From contig NZ_BMNK01000005.1 of assembly GCF_014646515.1 (NCBI RefSeq), positions 1-64,000 on the forward strand: 64,000 bases of DNA, in the 5' to 3' direction. Under the pieces are notes generated by a model that ran no database searches, was not told the origin of the DNA, and worked only from the letters and a program-made list of their open reading frames with translations. Within the stretch, counting starts at the first letter, position 1. Each line of letters begins with the position of its first letter. Positions 11,085 through 19,787 of this stretch are shown piece after piece. Both the position numbers and the translations under genes were made by a program. Source of the stretch: Nonomuraea glycinis. GTDB lineage: Bacteria > Actinomycetota > Actinomycetes > Streptosporangiales > Streptosporangiaceae.

Positions 11085-11894
11085 TCAGACACAGCCTTCG
11101 AACTGCGGTACGGCCACCGTGCCGATCCGCAGCCCGGTGTCGCCGAACCACTTCTTCAGCAGCTTGGCCGCCGTGCCGTCCTGGTACATGCCGGTGATCA
11201 CCCGGTTGACCTCCTCGCAGCCCGCCACGTCCCCCTTGCGCAGGCCGACGCCGGTGCGCTGCTCGTTGAACTGGGCGTTCACCAGCCGCATGCCACCCCC
11301 GTCCTGCGCGGCCAGACCGGCCAGGATGATGTCGTTGGTGGTGATGGCGTCCACCTGGTCCGCCTTCAGCGCCGCCAGGCAGGCCTTGTAGTCCGCGAAC
11401 GGCAGCACCCGCGCGGCGACCTTGCGCTCCTCCAGCACCCGTGAGGCCGCGTTGGACCCCTGCACCTCACAGATGCGCCGATCTTTCAGATCGCGCACGT
11501 TGCGGATGCTCGTCTCTCCCGGCCGCACCAGAATGTCCTGATAGGAGATGTGGTACGGCCCCGCGAACAGCACCCGCGCCTTCCGGTCCTGGCTGATCGT
11601 GTACGTCGCCACGACGAGGTCGGCCTGGCCCTCGACGAGGACGCGTTCCCGGTCGGAGGCCAGGACCGGGATGAAGTCGGCCTCCTTGCCGAGCTTGGCG
11701 GCGATGTAGCCGGCGACGTCGACGTCGAAGCCCTCGAAGTCGCCGTCGGCGGTGCGGAAACCCACCGACGGCAGGTCGGGGCGGACGCCGATGACGATGC
11801 GGTCCTTGTCCACGACGGACTCGACGGCGCCGGCGCCGCAGGAGGTGGCGAGCAGCGCGAGCAGGGCCAGCGCCGCCGTCAGCAGCCGCTTCAT
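11085..11894 (-). CDS. glnH: Amino-acid-binding lipoprotein, GlnH-like sensor component
   Basis: This is a 269-residue substrate-binding protein of the SBP_bac_3 (polar amino acid) type. It has a signal peptide (MKRLLTAALALLALLATSC) whose lipobox LATSC anchors it outside the membrane. DRIVIGVRPDLPSVGFR opens the mature domain, followed by FEGFDVDVAGYIA. The start ATG overlaps the stop of the upstream GlnX-like gene by ATGA, so the two are translationally coupled. No ABC permease is nearby. In mycobacteria the GlnH-GlnX pair reports external amino acids to the kinase PknG, and all three are encoded together here, so a sensing rather than a transport role is likely. The ligand is inferred to be glutamate, glutamine or aspartate by analogy only. 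Confidence 0.85.
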   Translation of the reverse strand: MKRLLTAALALLALLATSCGAGAVESVVDKDRIVIGVRPDLPSVGFRTADGDFEGFDVDVAGYIAAKLGKEADFIPVLASDRERVLVEGQADLVVATYTISQDRKARVLFAGPYHISYQDILVRPGETSIRNVRDLKDRRICEVQGSNAASRVLEERKVAARVLPFADYKACLAALKADQVDAITTNDIILAGLAAQDGGGMRLVNAQFNEQRTGVGLRKGDVAGCEEVNRVITGMYQDGTAAKLLKKWFGDTGLRIGTVAVPQFEGCV

Positions 11895-13282
11895 CTGTAC
11901 TCCCTCAGTCGAGGCCACACCCCGGCGACGAGCAGCAGGCCGATGCCGCCCATCGCGTACGGCAGCAGCCGCCACAACTCGTCGAGCGCGGCCTCGCCCT
12001 GGCCGACGGCCCGTTCGAAGACCGCCTGGTGCCGGTCGGCGAGCGCCGTCAGCTCCTTGTCGTAGGCGTCGAACGCCTCCCGCACCGGCCCCAGCCGGGC
12101 GGTGACCGCCTCGCCGGTGTCGCCGGCGGCCACCAGGTCGCGGAAGGTCGCGTCGGCCGCCTGGAAGCGGGTGTAGGCGTCCAGCGCGGGCCGGCCGGTG
12201 GCGACGCTGAGCCGCAGGCCGAGCATGCCGAGGTAGTCGTCGGAGCCCCGCGCCACCTGGGTGTGGTAGGTGTCCAGGTTGCCCGCTTCGCGGTAGAGCA
12301 CCTTCTGCGACTTGTCGAGGTAGGTGTGCTCGTAGGTGTCGGCCCGCTGCTTGTCCAGCAGGAAGCGGCTCTGGTCGCCCTGCATGCTGTTGCCGATGGC
12401 GCGGGCCTTGGCCAGCGTGACGATGGCGTCGAACCCGTCGGACTTGGCGGTCTCCAGATGGCCGAGATCCCGCCCGAGCACGTTCCCGCCGACGACGAGC
12501 GTCACCAGGGTCAGCACGGTGGCGGCCACCAGCGCGGGCCCGAACACGCGGCGGAAGTGCCGGGTCAGATAGACCTGCAGGCGCAGCAGGCAGACCAGCG
12601 CCAGCAGCCCCGCCACCACCACGGCCCAGCGCAGCGCGGGCAGCATGACGGTCTTGTCGTCGTAGGTGCGGCGCACGATCGTGCCGCTCTCCAGCGTCAG
12701 GTTGTACGCCTGCGGCAGCAGCACCAGCCGCATCAGGTCGGTGGCCTCGCGGTAGACCCGCACCACCTCGGTGGGCGGCGGACCGGCGGGGTGGCCGGAC
12801 TGGGCGTCGAGCAGCAGGGCCCGCGCCGCCAGTTGCTCGTAGCGGCCGAGCCCGTCGAGCACCGACTCGATGGTGCGGCGCTCCGCCTGATCGCTGCCGG
12901 CCAGCTCGAACGCCTTCAGCAGCGCCCGGTTGGCCATCGCGCGCTGCTGCTCGTACCGGGTGAGGGCGGCCTGGCGGCGGGAGTCGTTTCCCTGGCCCAT
13001 CACGAGGACGTCGGCGAGCTGGGAGTCCATGTCGCTCAGCCCGAAGTAGAGCCCGGCGGTGGCGACGACCTGCGGACCGGCGTCGCGGCCGATGACCCGC
13101 ATGCCGTCGCCCGCGACGGCGGCGCCGGCCGCGACGGCGGCGAAGAGCAGCGCCAGCGCGGCCGCCGCGACGCCGGTGAGCACCCTGATCCGGCCGGGCA
13201 CGCCGCTGCGGGCGGGCAGCGCTTGCGCGGGCGGCGGCTGCCGCGCGGGTGGCGCGGCCGGCCGCACCTGTGTCACGGTCAA
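11891..13282 (-). CDS. glnX: GlnX-like integral membrane signalling protein
   Basis: This 463-residue protein has a proline-rich cytoplasmic start and hydrophobic segments near residues 35-58, 218-238, 249-268 and 437-456. Two large mostly helical external domains lie between them, a layout like chemoreceptor four-helix sensor modules. It starts with TTG at 13282, which overlaps the FHA stop as TTGA and is preceded by a strong GGGAGGGG. In mycobacteria the membrane protein between GlnH and PknG passes the amino-acid signal inward. Position and topology here match that role, though sequence similarity could not be tested. No kinase or HAMP domain is evident. Confidence 0.7.
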   Translation of the reverse strand: MTVTQVRPAAPPARQPPPAQALPARSGVPGRIRVLTGVAAAALALLFAAVAAGAAVAGDGMRVIGRDAGPQVVATAGLYFGLSDMDSQLADVLVMGQGNDSRRQAALTRYEQQRAMANRALLKAFELAGSDQAERRTIESVLDGLGRYEQLAARALLLDAQSGHPAGPPPTEVVRVYREATDLMRLVLLPQAYNLTLESGTIVRRTYDDKTVMLPALRWAVVVAGLLALVCLLRLQVYLTRHFRRVFGPALVAATVLTLVTLVVGGNVLGRDLGHLETAKSDGFDAIVTLAKARAIGNSMQGDQSRFLLDKQRADTYEHTYLDKSQKVLYREAGNLDTYHTQVARGSDDYLGMLGLRLSVATGRPALDAYTRFQAADATFRDLVAAGDTGEAVTARLGPVREAFDAYDKELTALADRHQAVFERAVGQGEAALDELWRLLPYAMGGIGLLLVAGVWPRLREYR

Positions 13283-13908
13283 GGCGTCCCCTCCCTGATG
13301 GTGATGACCGTCCAGGCGCCCACGTGAATGCGGTCGCCGACGCGGACGGTGACGGGCGTGTTGACGGTGACCGGTCGGCCGTTGACCCGGGTGCCGTTGG
13401 AGGATCCCGGGTCGACGAGCGTCCAGGAGCCGCCCGGCTGCGCGATCAGCACCGCGTGCAGGTGCGACACGCCCGGGTCCGACGGCGGCCCGGACAGGTC
13501 GATGTCCGGCTGGAGGTCACGGCCCCGGCTGCGCCGCCCGATGCGCACCTGCTCGGCCTCCAGCGGGAAGGAGCGCTCCGGGCAGTACGGCGGGAAGGCG
13601 ATGGTCTCGGCGTCCGGACCGCCTTCGGCGATGACCTGCTCGTAGTAGCCGCGGTCGGCGGCGGTGACCGCCTCCCAGCGGGCGCTGGTCGTCGTCGGCG
13701 GCCGCGCCGGACCGGCCGAGCCGTCGAAGGCGTGGCCGCACACCTCGCAGAACTGCCCGGCCCGCGGCGTCTGGCAGATGGGGCAGCTCTCCGCGCCCGC
13801 CGGCTGCGGCGGCGCCGCAGCGGGGGCGGCGGCCCCGCCGATCTGCGCGCCGCACACGTCGCAGTAGTCGTCGCTGCCCGACGCGTGGCCCTGCGGGCAG
13901 GTCGCCAT
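13279..13908 (-). CDS. FHA-domain protein with N-terminal double zinc ribbon
   Basis: This is a 209-residue protein. Residues 4-25 (CPQGH, CDVCG) and 47-66 (CPICQ, CEVCG) form two CxxC-type zinc ribbons. An FHA domain fills residues about 120-209, with GRRSRGRD, the phosphothreonine-binding SHLHA and SSNGTRVNG. FHA domains bind phosphothreonine, so the protein is a natural partner or target of the kinase in the same operon, as GarA/OdhI is for PknG. It lacks the ETTS phosphorylation motif of GarA, so it should not be called GarA. Its start shares one base with the vWA stop (TGATG). The C terminus overlaps the next gene by four bases. Confidence 0.85.
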   Translation of the reverse strand: MATCPQGHASGSDDYCDVCGAQIGGAAAPAAAPPQPAGAESCPICQTPRAGQFCEVCGHAFDGSAGPARPPTTTSARWEAVTAADRGYYEQVIAEGGPDAETIAFPPYCPERSFPLEAEQVRIGRRSRGRDLQPDIDLSGPPSDPGVSHLHAVLIAQPGGSWTLVDPGSSNGTRVNGRPVTVNTPVTVRVGDRIHVGAWTVITIREGTP

Positions 13909-15197
13909 CAGCTGCCCTCCTCGCTCTTACGCAGCCTGCTGGTACGGACCGAGCCGGTGTCGAGCTCGATCTCGTCGGCCTTGTCCACCTGGCCGCGCAG
14001 CCGGGCGGTGCCGCTGACCGGGTCCACCTCGACGACCTTGTCCAGGAGCCGGACGGTGTCCTCGCGGCCGGAGTCGGCCGCGATCTGCCTGGCCTTGGCC
14101 AGCCGGGCGGTGGCCGTCCGCTCGTCGCCGGCCGTGCGGGCGCCGAGCCCCTCCTGGATCAGCTCGTGCAGCTCGGCCTGGCCGGAGAAGTGGATGACCT
14201 TGCCGTTCATCTGGGTGGACAGGGCCAGGTCGTCGGTCCACTGGGCCAGCACGTTGCCGCTGGCGTAGACGTCCTGGGTGTCGGGCCGTACCAGCTTCAC
14301 CCAGGACGCGCGGATCTCCTGGCCGAGCTGGCCGGGCGGGACCTCCACGCACAGCTGGTACTCCCGCTCCTCGGCGCCCCACGAGCCGGTGGGGTAGTCG
14401 CCGGTCAGCGGGTTGACGTCGGTCCGCTTGCCGGTCAGGTCGAGCAGCGTGGGGGAGACCTGCTTGACGAACTTGAGCGTGGCCGCCTGCGGCACCCACA
14501 CGCGCAGGGACAGCTCGGCCACGGTCTTGCTCATCGAGTTCTGGGTGATCCGGCGGAAGAACTCGGCCAGCTCGTTCTGGTTGCGGACGTACTCGAAGGT
14601 GCCGAGCAGCGCGTCGGACACCTTGCGGAGCTGGGCGGGCGCCCAGTCGGCGCCGACGCCGAGGCTGTCACAGACGAACTTGCCGCTCCAGGCGGCCAGC
14701 ACGGCGTCGAACACCTCCTCGCGCTCGTTGTTCTGGCCGTCGGTCATCAACAGGGCGTGCCGGATCGCCTCCGGGTGCGCCGACAGCAGGTGCCCGGCGA
14801 GCTTGAGCCATTCGCCCATCGCGGTGCCGCCGTGCGCGTTCAGCTTGGCGACGGCCCGCTGCGCCTCCGCCCGGGTGGCCGGGGTGGCCCGGACGAGCCG
14901 GCCGTCGCGCGGGTAGACGACCTTGGCCACGCTGGTCCCGGCGATCACCGCGAAGAAGACGCCGTCCCGCAGGGTGTCCACGGCCGTGGCGGCGGCCAGC
15001 CGGGCGTCACGGATCTTGCTGCCGCTCATCGAGCCGGACGTGTCGACGATGATCACTTCGGCGGCCTCGGCGGGGACCGAGGCCGCCGGGGCGCCGCCGG
15101 TGGAGGAGACCGTGAGCACGGCGTGCACCTCCCGGCCGCCCGTGGGGAGGTACTTGTTCTGGTCGATCTGCAGCGTGAAGGTGGGCTGGTCACCCAT
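13908..15197 (-). CDS. von Willebrand factor A domain protein
   Basis: This 429-residue protein has a vWA domain in its first half and the metal-ion-dependent adhesion motif DTSGSMSGSK near residue 50, followed by LMTDGQNN. It has no signal peptide or membrane segment, so it is probably cytoplasmic. The second half is beta-rich and ends with a lysine/glutamate-rich tail. A perfect AGGAGG precedes the ATG at 15197, and the start overlaps the phosphatase stop by eight bases. vWA proteins of this kind act as protein-binding scaffolds. Its place between phosphatase and FHA protein suggests it belongs to the same signalling complex. The exact partner is not known. Confidence 0.85.
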   Translation of the reverse strand: MGDQPTFTLQIDQNKYLPTGGREVHAVLTVSSTGGAPAASVPAEAAEVIIVDTSGSMSGSKIRDARLAAATAVDTLRDGVFFAVIAGTSVAKVVYPRDGRLVRATPATRAEAQRAVAKLNAHGGTAMGEWLKLAGHLLSAHPEAIRHALLMTDGQNNEREEVFDAVLAAWSGKFVCDSLGVGADWAPAQLRKVSDALLGTFEYVRNQNELAEFFRRITQNSMSKTVAELSLRVWVPQAATLKFVKQVSPTLLDLTGKRTDVNPLTGDYPTGSWGAEEREYQLCVEVPPGQLGQEIRASWVKLVRPDTQDVYASGNVLAQWTDDLALSTQMNGKVIHFSGQAELHELIQEGLGARTAGDERTATARLAKARQIAADSGREDTVRLLDKVVEVDPVSGTARLRGQVDKADEIELDTGSVRTSRLRKSEEGS

Positions 15198-16224
15198 GCG
15201 GGCCTCCTAGGGGGATCACGACGATGGTCACGTTGTCCTGGCCGCCGGAGTCGAGCGCGTGGCGCAGCATCTGGCGGGCCTGTTCGAGCGGGGTGCCGGA
15301 GGTGGGGAAGCGGTAGCCGTCCAGATAGCGCCACAGGCCGTCGCTGCAGATCAGCAGCGACCCCGGCGCGGACGGGACGAAGGTGCGCACGCGCGGGACC
15401 ACCTCGGCGTAGTCGGCGCCGAGCCAGGCGGTGATCTCACCGGTGGGGGCGGCGTCGTCCTCGGTCAGCGGGGTGCCGCCGGTCAGTGGTGTGCTGCCGG
15501 GCAGCGGGGTTCCACCGGGCAGCCAGTAGGCGCGGCTGTCACCGGCCCAGCAGAGCGTCACCCGTCCCGGCTCGGCCACCGCGGCCACATAGGTGCTGGC
15601 CGGCGCGTCGTCCTCGGACGCGGCCAGCTTGACCACGGCCTGCTTCGCCAGCGCGAACGCCTCCTCGTGCGGCAGGCCGCGGGCCAGCGCGGCGGCGGCC
15701 GTCTCCACCGCCACGGCGGACGCCTCGTCGGCCCGCGGCGAGCTCCCCACCCCGTCACAGACGACCGCCACGACCGCCCCACTGGGAAGCACCCGCGCCG
15801 TCGCCGGCTCGGCGGCCCCAGCGGTGATCGCCTCGCCGGTGGACGTCGCCGCCAGCGCTTCGCCGGTGGACGTCGGTGCCGTCGCTTCGCCGGTGGGCGT
15901 CGGTGCCGTTGCCTCGCCGGTGGGCGCCTGCTCTGGCGCGCCGACCGGCGGATGCGGCTCGGCCGCGGCGACCAGGGCCATCGCGTCCTCGTTGCGGGCG
16001 CGGCGCAGGCCCCTGTGGGTCACGCCCGCCGGGCCGCCGGCCAGCTCCAGCTCCGCGTCGTCCCTGCCGGTGGGCTGGCGCAGGCCGCAGCGCTCGCAGT
16101 AGCCCTCGGCGTCCACGGCGGGCGCGCCGCAGGACGTACAGGAGGGAGCGGAGAGCCGGTGGCCGCACGCCTCGCAGAAGGCGTCGCCCGCCAGCACCTT
16201 CCCGGCGCAGATCGGGCAGTTCAC
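15190..16224 (-). CDS. PP2C-family serine/threonine phosphatase with N-terminal zinc ribbons
   Basis: The product is about 344 residues from GTG 16224, whose GTGA overlaps the kinase stop. GTG 16230 would add two residues. N-terminal CPICAGK/CEACG and CTSCG/CERCG motifs make two zinc ribbons. The PP2C catalytic motifs follow in order: RARNEDAM, VCDGVGSSPRADEAS, STYVAAV, CWAGDSRAY, ICSDGLW and DNVTIVVI, with all metal-ligand aspartates present. The enzyme probably reverses phosphorylation by the adjacent PknG-type kinase. Two low-complexity insertions are unusual: four nine-residue PTGEA-type repeats before the DGVG motif and a TPLPG/TPLTG run after AGDSRAY. Confidence 0.92.
   Translation of the reverse strand: MNCPICAGKVLAGDAFCEACGHRLSAPSCTSCGAPAVDAEGYCERCGLRQPTGRDDAELELAGGPAGVTHRGLRRARNEDAMALVAAAEPHPPVGAPEQAPTGEATAPTPTGEATAPTSTGEALAATSTGEAITAGAAEPATARVLPSGAVVAVVCDGVGSSPRADEASAVAVETAAAALARGLPHEEAFALAKQAVVKLAASEDDAPASTYVAAVAEPGRVTLCWAGDSRAYWLPGGTPLPGSTPLTGGTPLTEDDAAPTGEITAWLGADYAEVVPRVRTFVPSAPGSLLICSDGLWRYLDGYRFPTSGTPLEQARQMLRHALDSGGQDNVTIVVIPLGGPHG
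15827..15934. repeat. 27-bp tandem repeat, four copies, inside the PP2C gene
   Basis: TCGCCGGTGG recurs at 15833, 15860, 15887 and 15914, exactly 27 bases apart. Each unit encodes nine residues of the type TSTGEALAA. The repeat keeps frame and lies in the linker between the zinc ribbons and the catalytic core, so copy number could vary without breaking the enzyme. Confidence 0.85.
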
Positions 16225-18455
16225 AGCCACGTCCGGGGACGTACCTGGTTGGCCTGGTCGACCAGGGTGTGGCGCTCCTGGCGGGTGGGCGCGGCGGCGG
16301 CCAGCCCCCGGTAGATCTCCTCCAGTTTGCGGCGCACGCCCCGCTCGGTGAACGGGGCGCCCGCCAGGCGCAGCCCCGCGGGCGGCGCGCTGGTGTCGAG
16401 CAGCGCAAGGGCGGCGCGCAGAACCTCGGCGGTGAGGTGCTCGCGGCGGCGCGGGTCGAGGTCGGCGAGCTGCTCCAGCCTGGTCACGGCGGCTGCCAGG
16501 TCGCCGTGACCGAGCCGGGTGGGGTCGGGCCCCCTGGAGGTGGCGGCGACGCGCGCGATCTGGGCCGCCACCCGGTGGCTGGAGGTGACGGGCACCTCGT
16601 CGAGCACCTCCGTCAGGCCGTGCCTGGCCAGGCCGAAGGCGGCGCTGACGTAGCCGTGGTCGGTCCGCCACACGCTCTCGTACCAGCGCACGGGGTTCTG
16701 ACCGGCGCATTCGAGGGCGAAGGCGAGGCCCAGCCGGGGCGCGACCTCGCCGGGCATCAGCGACACGCAGGCGTCGAACAGCCGCACGGCCTGCGCCGGG
16801 TCGCCCAGGCCGAGCGCGGCCGCCGCGCGGTACCACGTGACGCGCCAGTCGCGGGGCAGCAGCCGGTCCAGCTCGTCCAGCACCTGCCACGCCTCGGGCG
16901 AGCCCTCCTCGATGAGCAGCCTGGCCAGGGTGAGCCGGGTCTCCGGGGTCGGGGTCATGGCCCGTACCTCGGTCAGCAGCTCGCTGGGGTGACGGCCCGC
17001 GAGGCCGGCCAGCTGACCGGCGGCGGGGTCCTCCGGGTGGGCCAGGGGCACGGGCAGCGCGGCCACCGCGTCCAGCGGGCGGAGGTCGTCGAACACCCGG
17101 TCGTCGGCGTCGGCCAGTCTCGTCCCCACCGGCGCCCGCTCCGGCCCGAACAGCGTGGACGCGGCCGGGTACGGCACGCCGTCGGCGGCGGCGCTGATCT
17201 CGCGCAGCACGCCGACGAGCTGCTCCTCCATCTCCCTGGCGTCGGCGAACCTGTCGGCGGGGTCCGGTGCGGTGGCCCGGTGCAGCAGCCGGGCGAAGGA
17301 CTCATGGCCGCAGTCGGCGGGCAGCGGGGAGGCCACGCCACCCCTGGCCGGACTGAAGGACGGGATGGTCAGCACCGCGAGCGTCCTGGCCACCGTGTAG
17401 AGGTCGGAGCTGATGGACGAGGGCTGGGTGTCCAGCTCGGGGGCGTGGTAGCCGAGCGTGACCCAGGAGGTGCCAGGCGGCGAGCCGATGCGCTGGACGG
17501 CGCCGAGGTCGATGAGCATGAGCCGCTTGCCGACCCGGATCACGTTGGCCGGTTTGAGGTCGCAGTAGACCAGGCCCTGCTCGTGCAGGTAGGCCAGCGC
17601 GCGCAGGATCTCGCGCCCGTACATCAGGGTCTCGCGCAGTGGTAAGGGGCCCTGGCGGCGCAGCTCGTGCAGGGACTGGCCGCCGACGTACTCCATGACG
17701 ATGTAGCCGAGGCCGGCCGAGCGCTGGAAGTTGAAGATCTTGACGATGTTGTGGTGGTCGACCGTCGTCAGGAACTTCCGCTCGGCCTCGGCGGCGGCCA
17801 GCGCTTCGGGGTCGGCGGTGTTGAGCAGGCCCTTGAGGACCACCCAGCGGCCGTCGAGGTTCTCGTCGGCGGCCAGGTAGATCCAGCCGAGCCCGCCGTG
17901 CGCCAGGCAGCCCAGCACCCGGTACTGGCCCGCCACCAGGTCGTCCTTGGCGAGTTTGGGGGTGAAGGAGAAAGGGGTGCGGCAGTGCGGGCAGAACCCG
18001 TCGGCGCGGCCCGGCTGCCCGTCCCGCGAGCGCCCGACGGGCTTGCCGCAGGACAGGTTGGCGCAGAACCGCTTCTCCTCGGCCACCCGCGGGTCGGACA
18101 GCACCGCGTCGGCCGGATTCCGGTAGGGCACCGACGGCAGGTCGGCGAGCTCGGCGAGCATGCCGGCCCGCGACCGGCCGCTGCTCAACGGCGAGGTCAC
18201 GCCCCGGCTCGCCGGCCCGCTGACCAGCGCCCCGCTCGCCTGCCCGCCGGCCGGCACGGTAGGCGGGGCCGGGGACGGCTGGGCGCCGGGGGAGCCGGCC
18301 GCGTGCCCGCACCGATCGCAGTAACCATCTTCGATCATGCCCGAGCAGCCGGGTTGCGCGCAGGTCGTCAGTGCCGGGCCGGCCGCGTGCCCGCACTGGT
18401 CGCAGTACCCTTCCTCGATCGTGCCCGTACAGCCGGGCTGCGAGCAGGTCGTCAT
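16221..18455 (-). CDS. pknG: PknG-type serine/threonine protein kinase
   Basis: The product has 744 residues, against about 750 for mycobacterial PknG. The start ATG at 18455 (MTTCSQPGCTG) overlaps the preceding stop as ATGA. The order is two near-identical 28-residue zinc ribbons, a linker, a rubredoxin-like knot (FCANLSCGKPVG then GFCPHCRTPF), the kinase domain and a C-terminal TPR region. Within the kinase are the ATP lysine in WVVLKG, the catalytic loop VYCDLKPANVI and LIDLGAV in place of DFG. The altered HRD and DFG motifs are those of PknG. There is no membrane segment. PknG controls glutamate metabolism by phosphorylating an FHA protein. The operon supplies candidate receptor, phosphatase and FHA partners. 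Confidence 0.95.
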   Translation of the reverse strand: MTTCSQPGCTGTIEEGYCDQCGHAAGPALTTCAQPGCSGMIEDGYCDRCGHAAGSPGAQPSPAPPTVPAGGQASGALVSGPASRGVTSPLSSGRSRAGMLAELADLPSVPYRNPADAVLSDPRVAEEKRFCANLSCGKPVGRSRDGQPGRADGFCPHCRTPFSFTPKLAKDDLVAGQYRVLGCLAHGGLGWIYLAADENLDGRWVVLKGLLNTADPEALAAAEAERKFLTTVDHHNIVKIFNFQRSAGLGYIVMEYVGGQSLHELRRQGPLPLRETLMYGREILRALAYLHEQGLVYCDLKPANVIRVGKRLMLIDLGAVQRIGSPPGTSWVTLGYHAPELDTQPSSISSDLYTVARTLAVLTIPSFSPARGGVASPLPADCGHESFARLLHRATAPDPADRFADAREMEEQLVGVLREISAAADGVPYPAASTLFGPERAPVGTRLADADDRVFDDLRPLDAVAALPVPLAHPEDPAAGQLAGLAGRHPSELLTEVRAMTPTPETRLTLARLLIEEGSPEAWQVLDELDRLLPRDWRVTWYRAAAALGLGDPAQAVRLFDACVSLMPGEVAPRLGLAFALECAGQNPVRWYESVWRTDHGYVSAAFGLARHGLTEVLDEVPVTSSHRVAAQIARVAATSRGPDPTRLGHGDLAAAVTRLEQLADLDPRRREHLTAEVLRAALALLDTSAPPAGLRLAGAPFTERGVRRKLEEIYRGLAAAAPTRQERHTLVDQANQVRPRTWL
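18290..18455. repeat. 84-bp tandem duplication encoding two zinc ribbons of the kinase
   Basis: The segment starting CCGGCCGCGTGC at 18295 recurs at 18379, 84 bases later. Both copies encode TTC(S/A)QPGC...GYCD(Q/R)CGHAAG. The high nucleotide identity suggests a recent in-frame duplication. Confidence 0.85.
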
Positions 18456-19651
18456 CGCCCACCTCCGTTGATCGCGCGCTTGTACAGGTCGACGGTCGAG
18501 GCCGCCTTGGTGAGGTCGCAGGGGGCGGTCCACAGCAGCGCCCGCGCCTGCGCGTAGAGCCGGACGGCCTCGGGGTCCTCGGCCATGCCGGTGCGCGCCG
18601 CCTTGGCCTGGGAGGCGATCAGCAGCCCGCGCAGCTCGTCACGCCTGCCGACCAGGCCGAACAGCGCCTTGGCGGTGGTCCGGGCCCGCTGGGCGGCTTC
18701 CTCGGCGCGCTGTTCGAGGGCGGCGAGCCGTTTGGCCCGCGCCGACCAGGAGTCGGCGGCGGCGTCCAGTGCGTCGAGCTCGGCGGCCAGCTCGGCCACC
18801 CGGCTGCGCGGCTGTGCCTGCGGCGGCAGGGCGATCTTCGCCACGACCGCGCCGTGCGCCAGCCGGGCCTCGCTCTCGGCCGCGCGCACCCGGTCGAGGG
18901 CGGCGCCGAGGTCCTCGCGCCGCCTGCCGTACTCGTCCCTGACGGCCAGGGCCTGCTCCAGCTCGGCCTGCGTGTCGGCGAGGAAGCGGGCGATCGGGTC
19001 GAGCTCCTGCTTGGCGGAGCCCGCGTCGAGCGGGTCTTCGAGTACGGCGGCGCGCAGGCGGGCCAGGTCGGATCGGGTACGGGCCAGGTCGGCGGTCTCG
19101 CCCAGGCGGGTCAGGAGGGCGTCCACCTCGCGCAGGGCGCTGTCGGCCGCGTCGAGCCGGGGGAGCAGGGCGGTCCAGGTGGAGTCGATCTCCGTGAGCG
19201 CGTCCGTGGCGGCCTGGAAGGCGGTGTCCATCCGCATGACGGTCTCGTCCAGGGTGAGCCGCTCGTCCGGCTGGGGTAACAGCGAGCGCTGCTCGACCGG
19301 CCTGGGCGGGGCCTTGACCACGACGGAGGGCCCGGCCAGCAGCTCGGTGAGCGCGGCGAGCTGGTCGCCGCCGAGCCGGGCGCGTTCGGCCCTGATCCGC
19401 TCGGCCTGGCGCAGCACCTCGCGGTAGGCGTCGTTGAGCGACCACATGGTGGCCAGCGCGGCCTGCGCCTGCTCCCAGCGCTGCCGCGTCCGGCCGCGTA
19501 ATCGCGCGTCCTTGAGCAAGCGGTAGGTGGTGTGCGATTCGAGGTCGAGCAGGTCGCCGGAGATACGGTCACGCTCAACGGCTCTGGCGCCCAGCGCGAA
19601 CTCGGCGGCTTCCCTGCTCATGGGTGGTCCCAGAGTGATCACGCTCCCCAT
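18452..19651 (-). CDS. Coiled-coil protein of unknown function, first gene of the PknG operon
   Basis: This protein of about 399 residues is rich in alanine, arginine, leucine and glutamate, with long heptad-like stretches (residues 100-330), and is predicted to be mostly coiled coil. No catalytic motif, signal or membrane segment is seen. The start at 19651 (MGSVITLGPPM) has a GGGGG run upstream; 19621 (MSREAAEF) is a possible shorter start. It overlaps pknG by four bases, so it is the operon leader and probably a structural partner of the signalling proteins. I do not recognise a named family. The 136-base gap upstream holds the operon promoter region, shared with the divergent small membrane gene. 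Confidence 0.8.
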   Translation of the reverse strand: MGSVITLGPPMSREAAEFALGARAVERDRISGDLLDLESHTTYRLLKDARLRGRTRQRWEQAQAALATMWSLNDAYREVLRQAERIRAERARLGGDQLAALTELLAGPSVVVKAPPRPVEQRSLLPQPDERLTLDETVMRMDTAFQAATDALTEIDSTWTALLPRLDAADSALREVDALLTRLGETADLARTRSDLARLRAAVLEDPLDAGSAKQELDPIARFLADTQAELEQALAVRDEYGRRREDLGAALDRVRAAESEARLAHGAVVAKIALPPQAQPRSRVAELAAELDALDAAADSWSARAKRLAALEQRAEEAAQRARTTAKALFGLVGRRDELRGLLIASQAKAARTGMAEDPEAVRLYAQARALLWTAPCDLTKAASTVDLYKRAINGGGR

Positions 19652-19787
19652 GCAGCAGTCCCCCGATGTCCGGATCAACGGGAGGACTGACCGGTTGGTT
19701 CCAAAGAGTAGGGGTATCCCTGACTTGTCCCTGATTGAACCCCGTCTTACCTGCAAAACACTTAAACGATCTCGTACGGTCGCAGGC

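Noticed and set aside
13279-13908. Calling the FHA protein GarA/OdhI
   Set aside because: The N-terminal ETTS phosphorylation motif is missing and zinc ribbons replace it. It is described only as an FHA protein.
15827-15934. CRISPR array
   Set aside because: The 27-bp units are directly adjacent, in frame and without spacers. No cas genes are present in the window.
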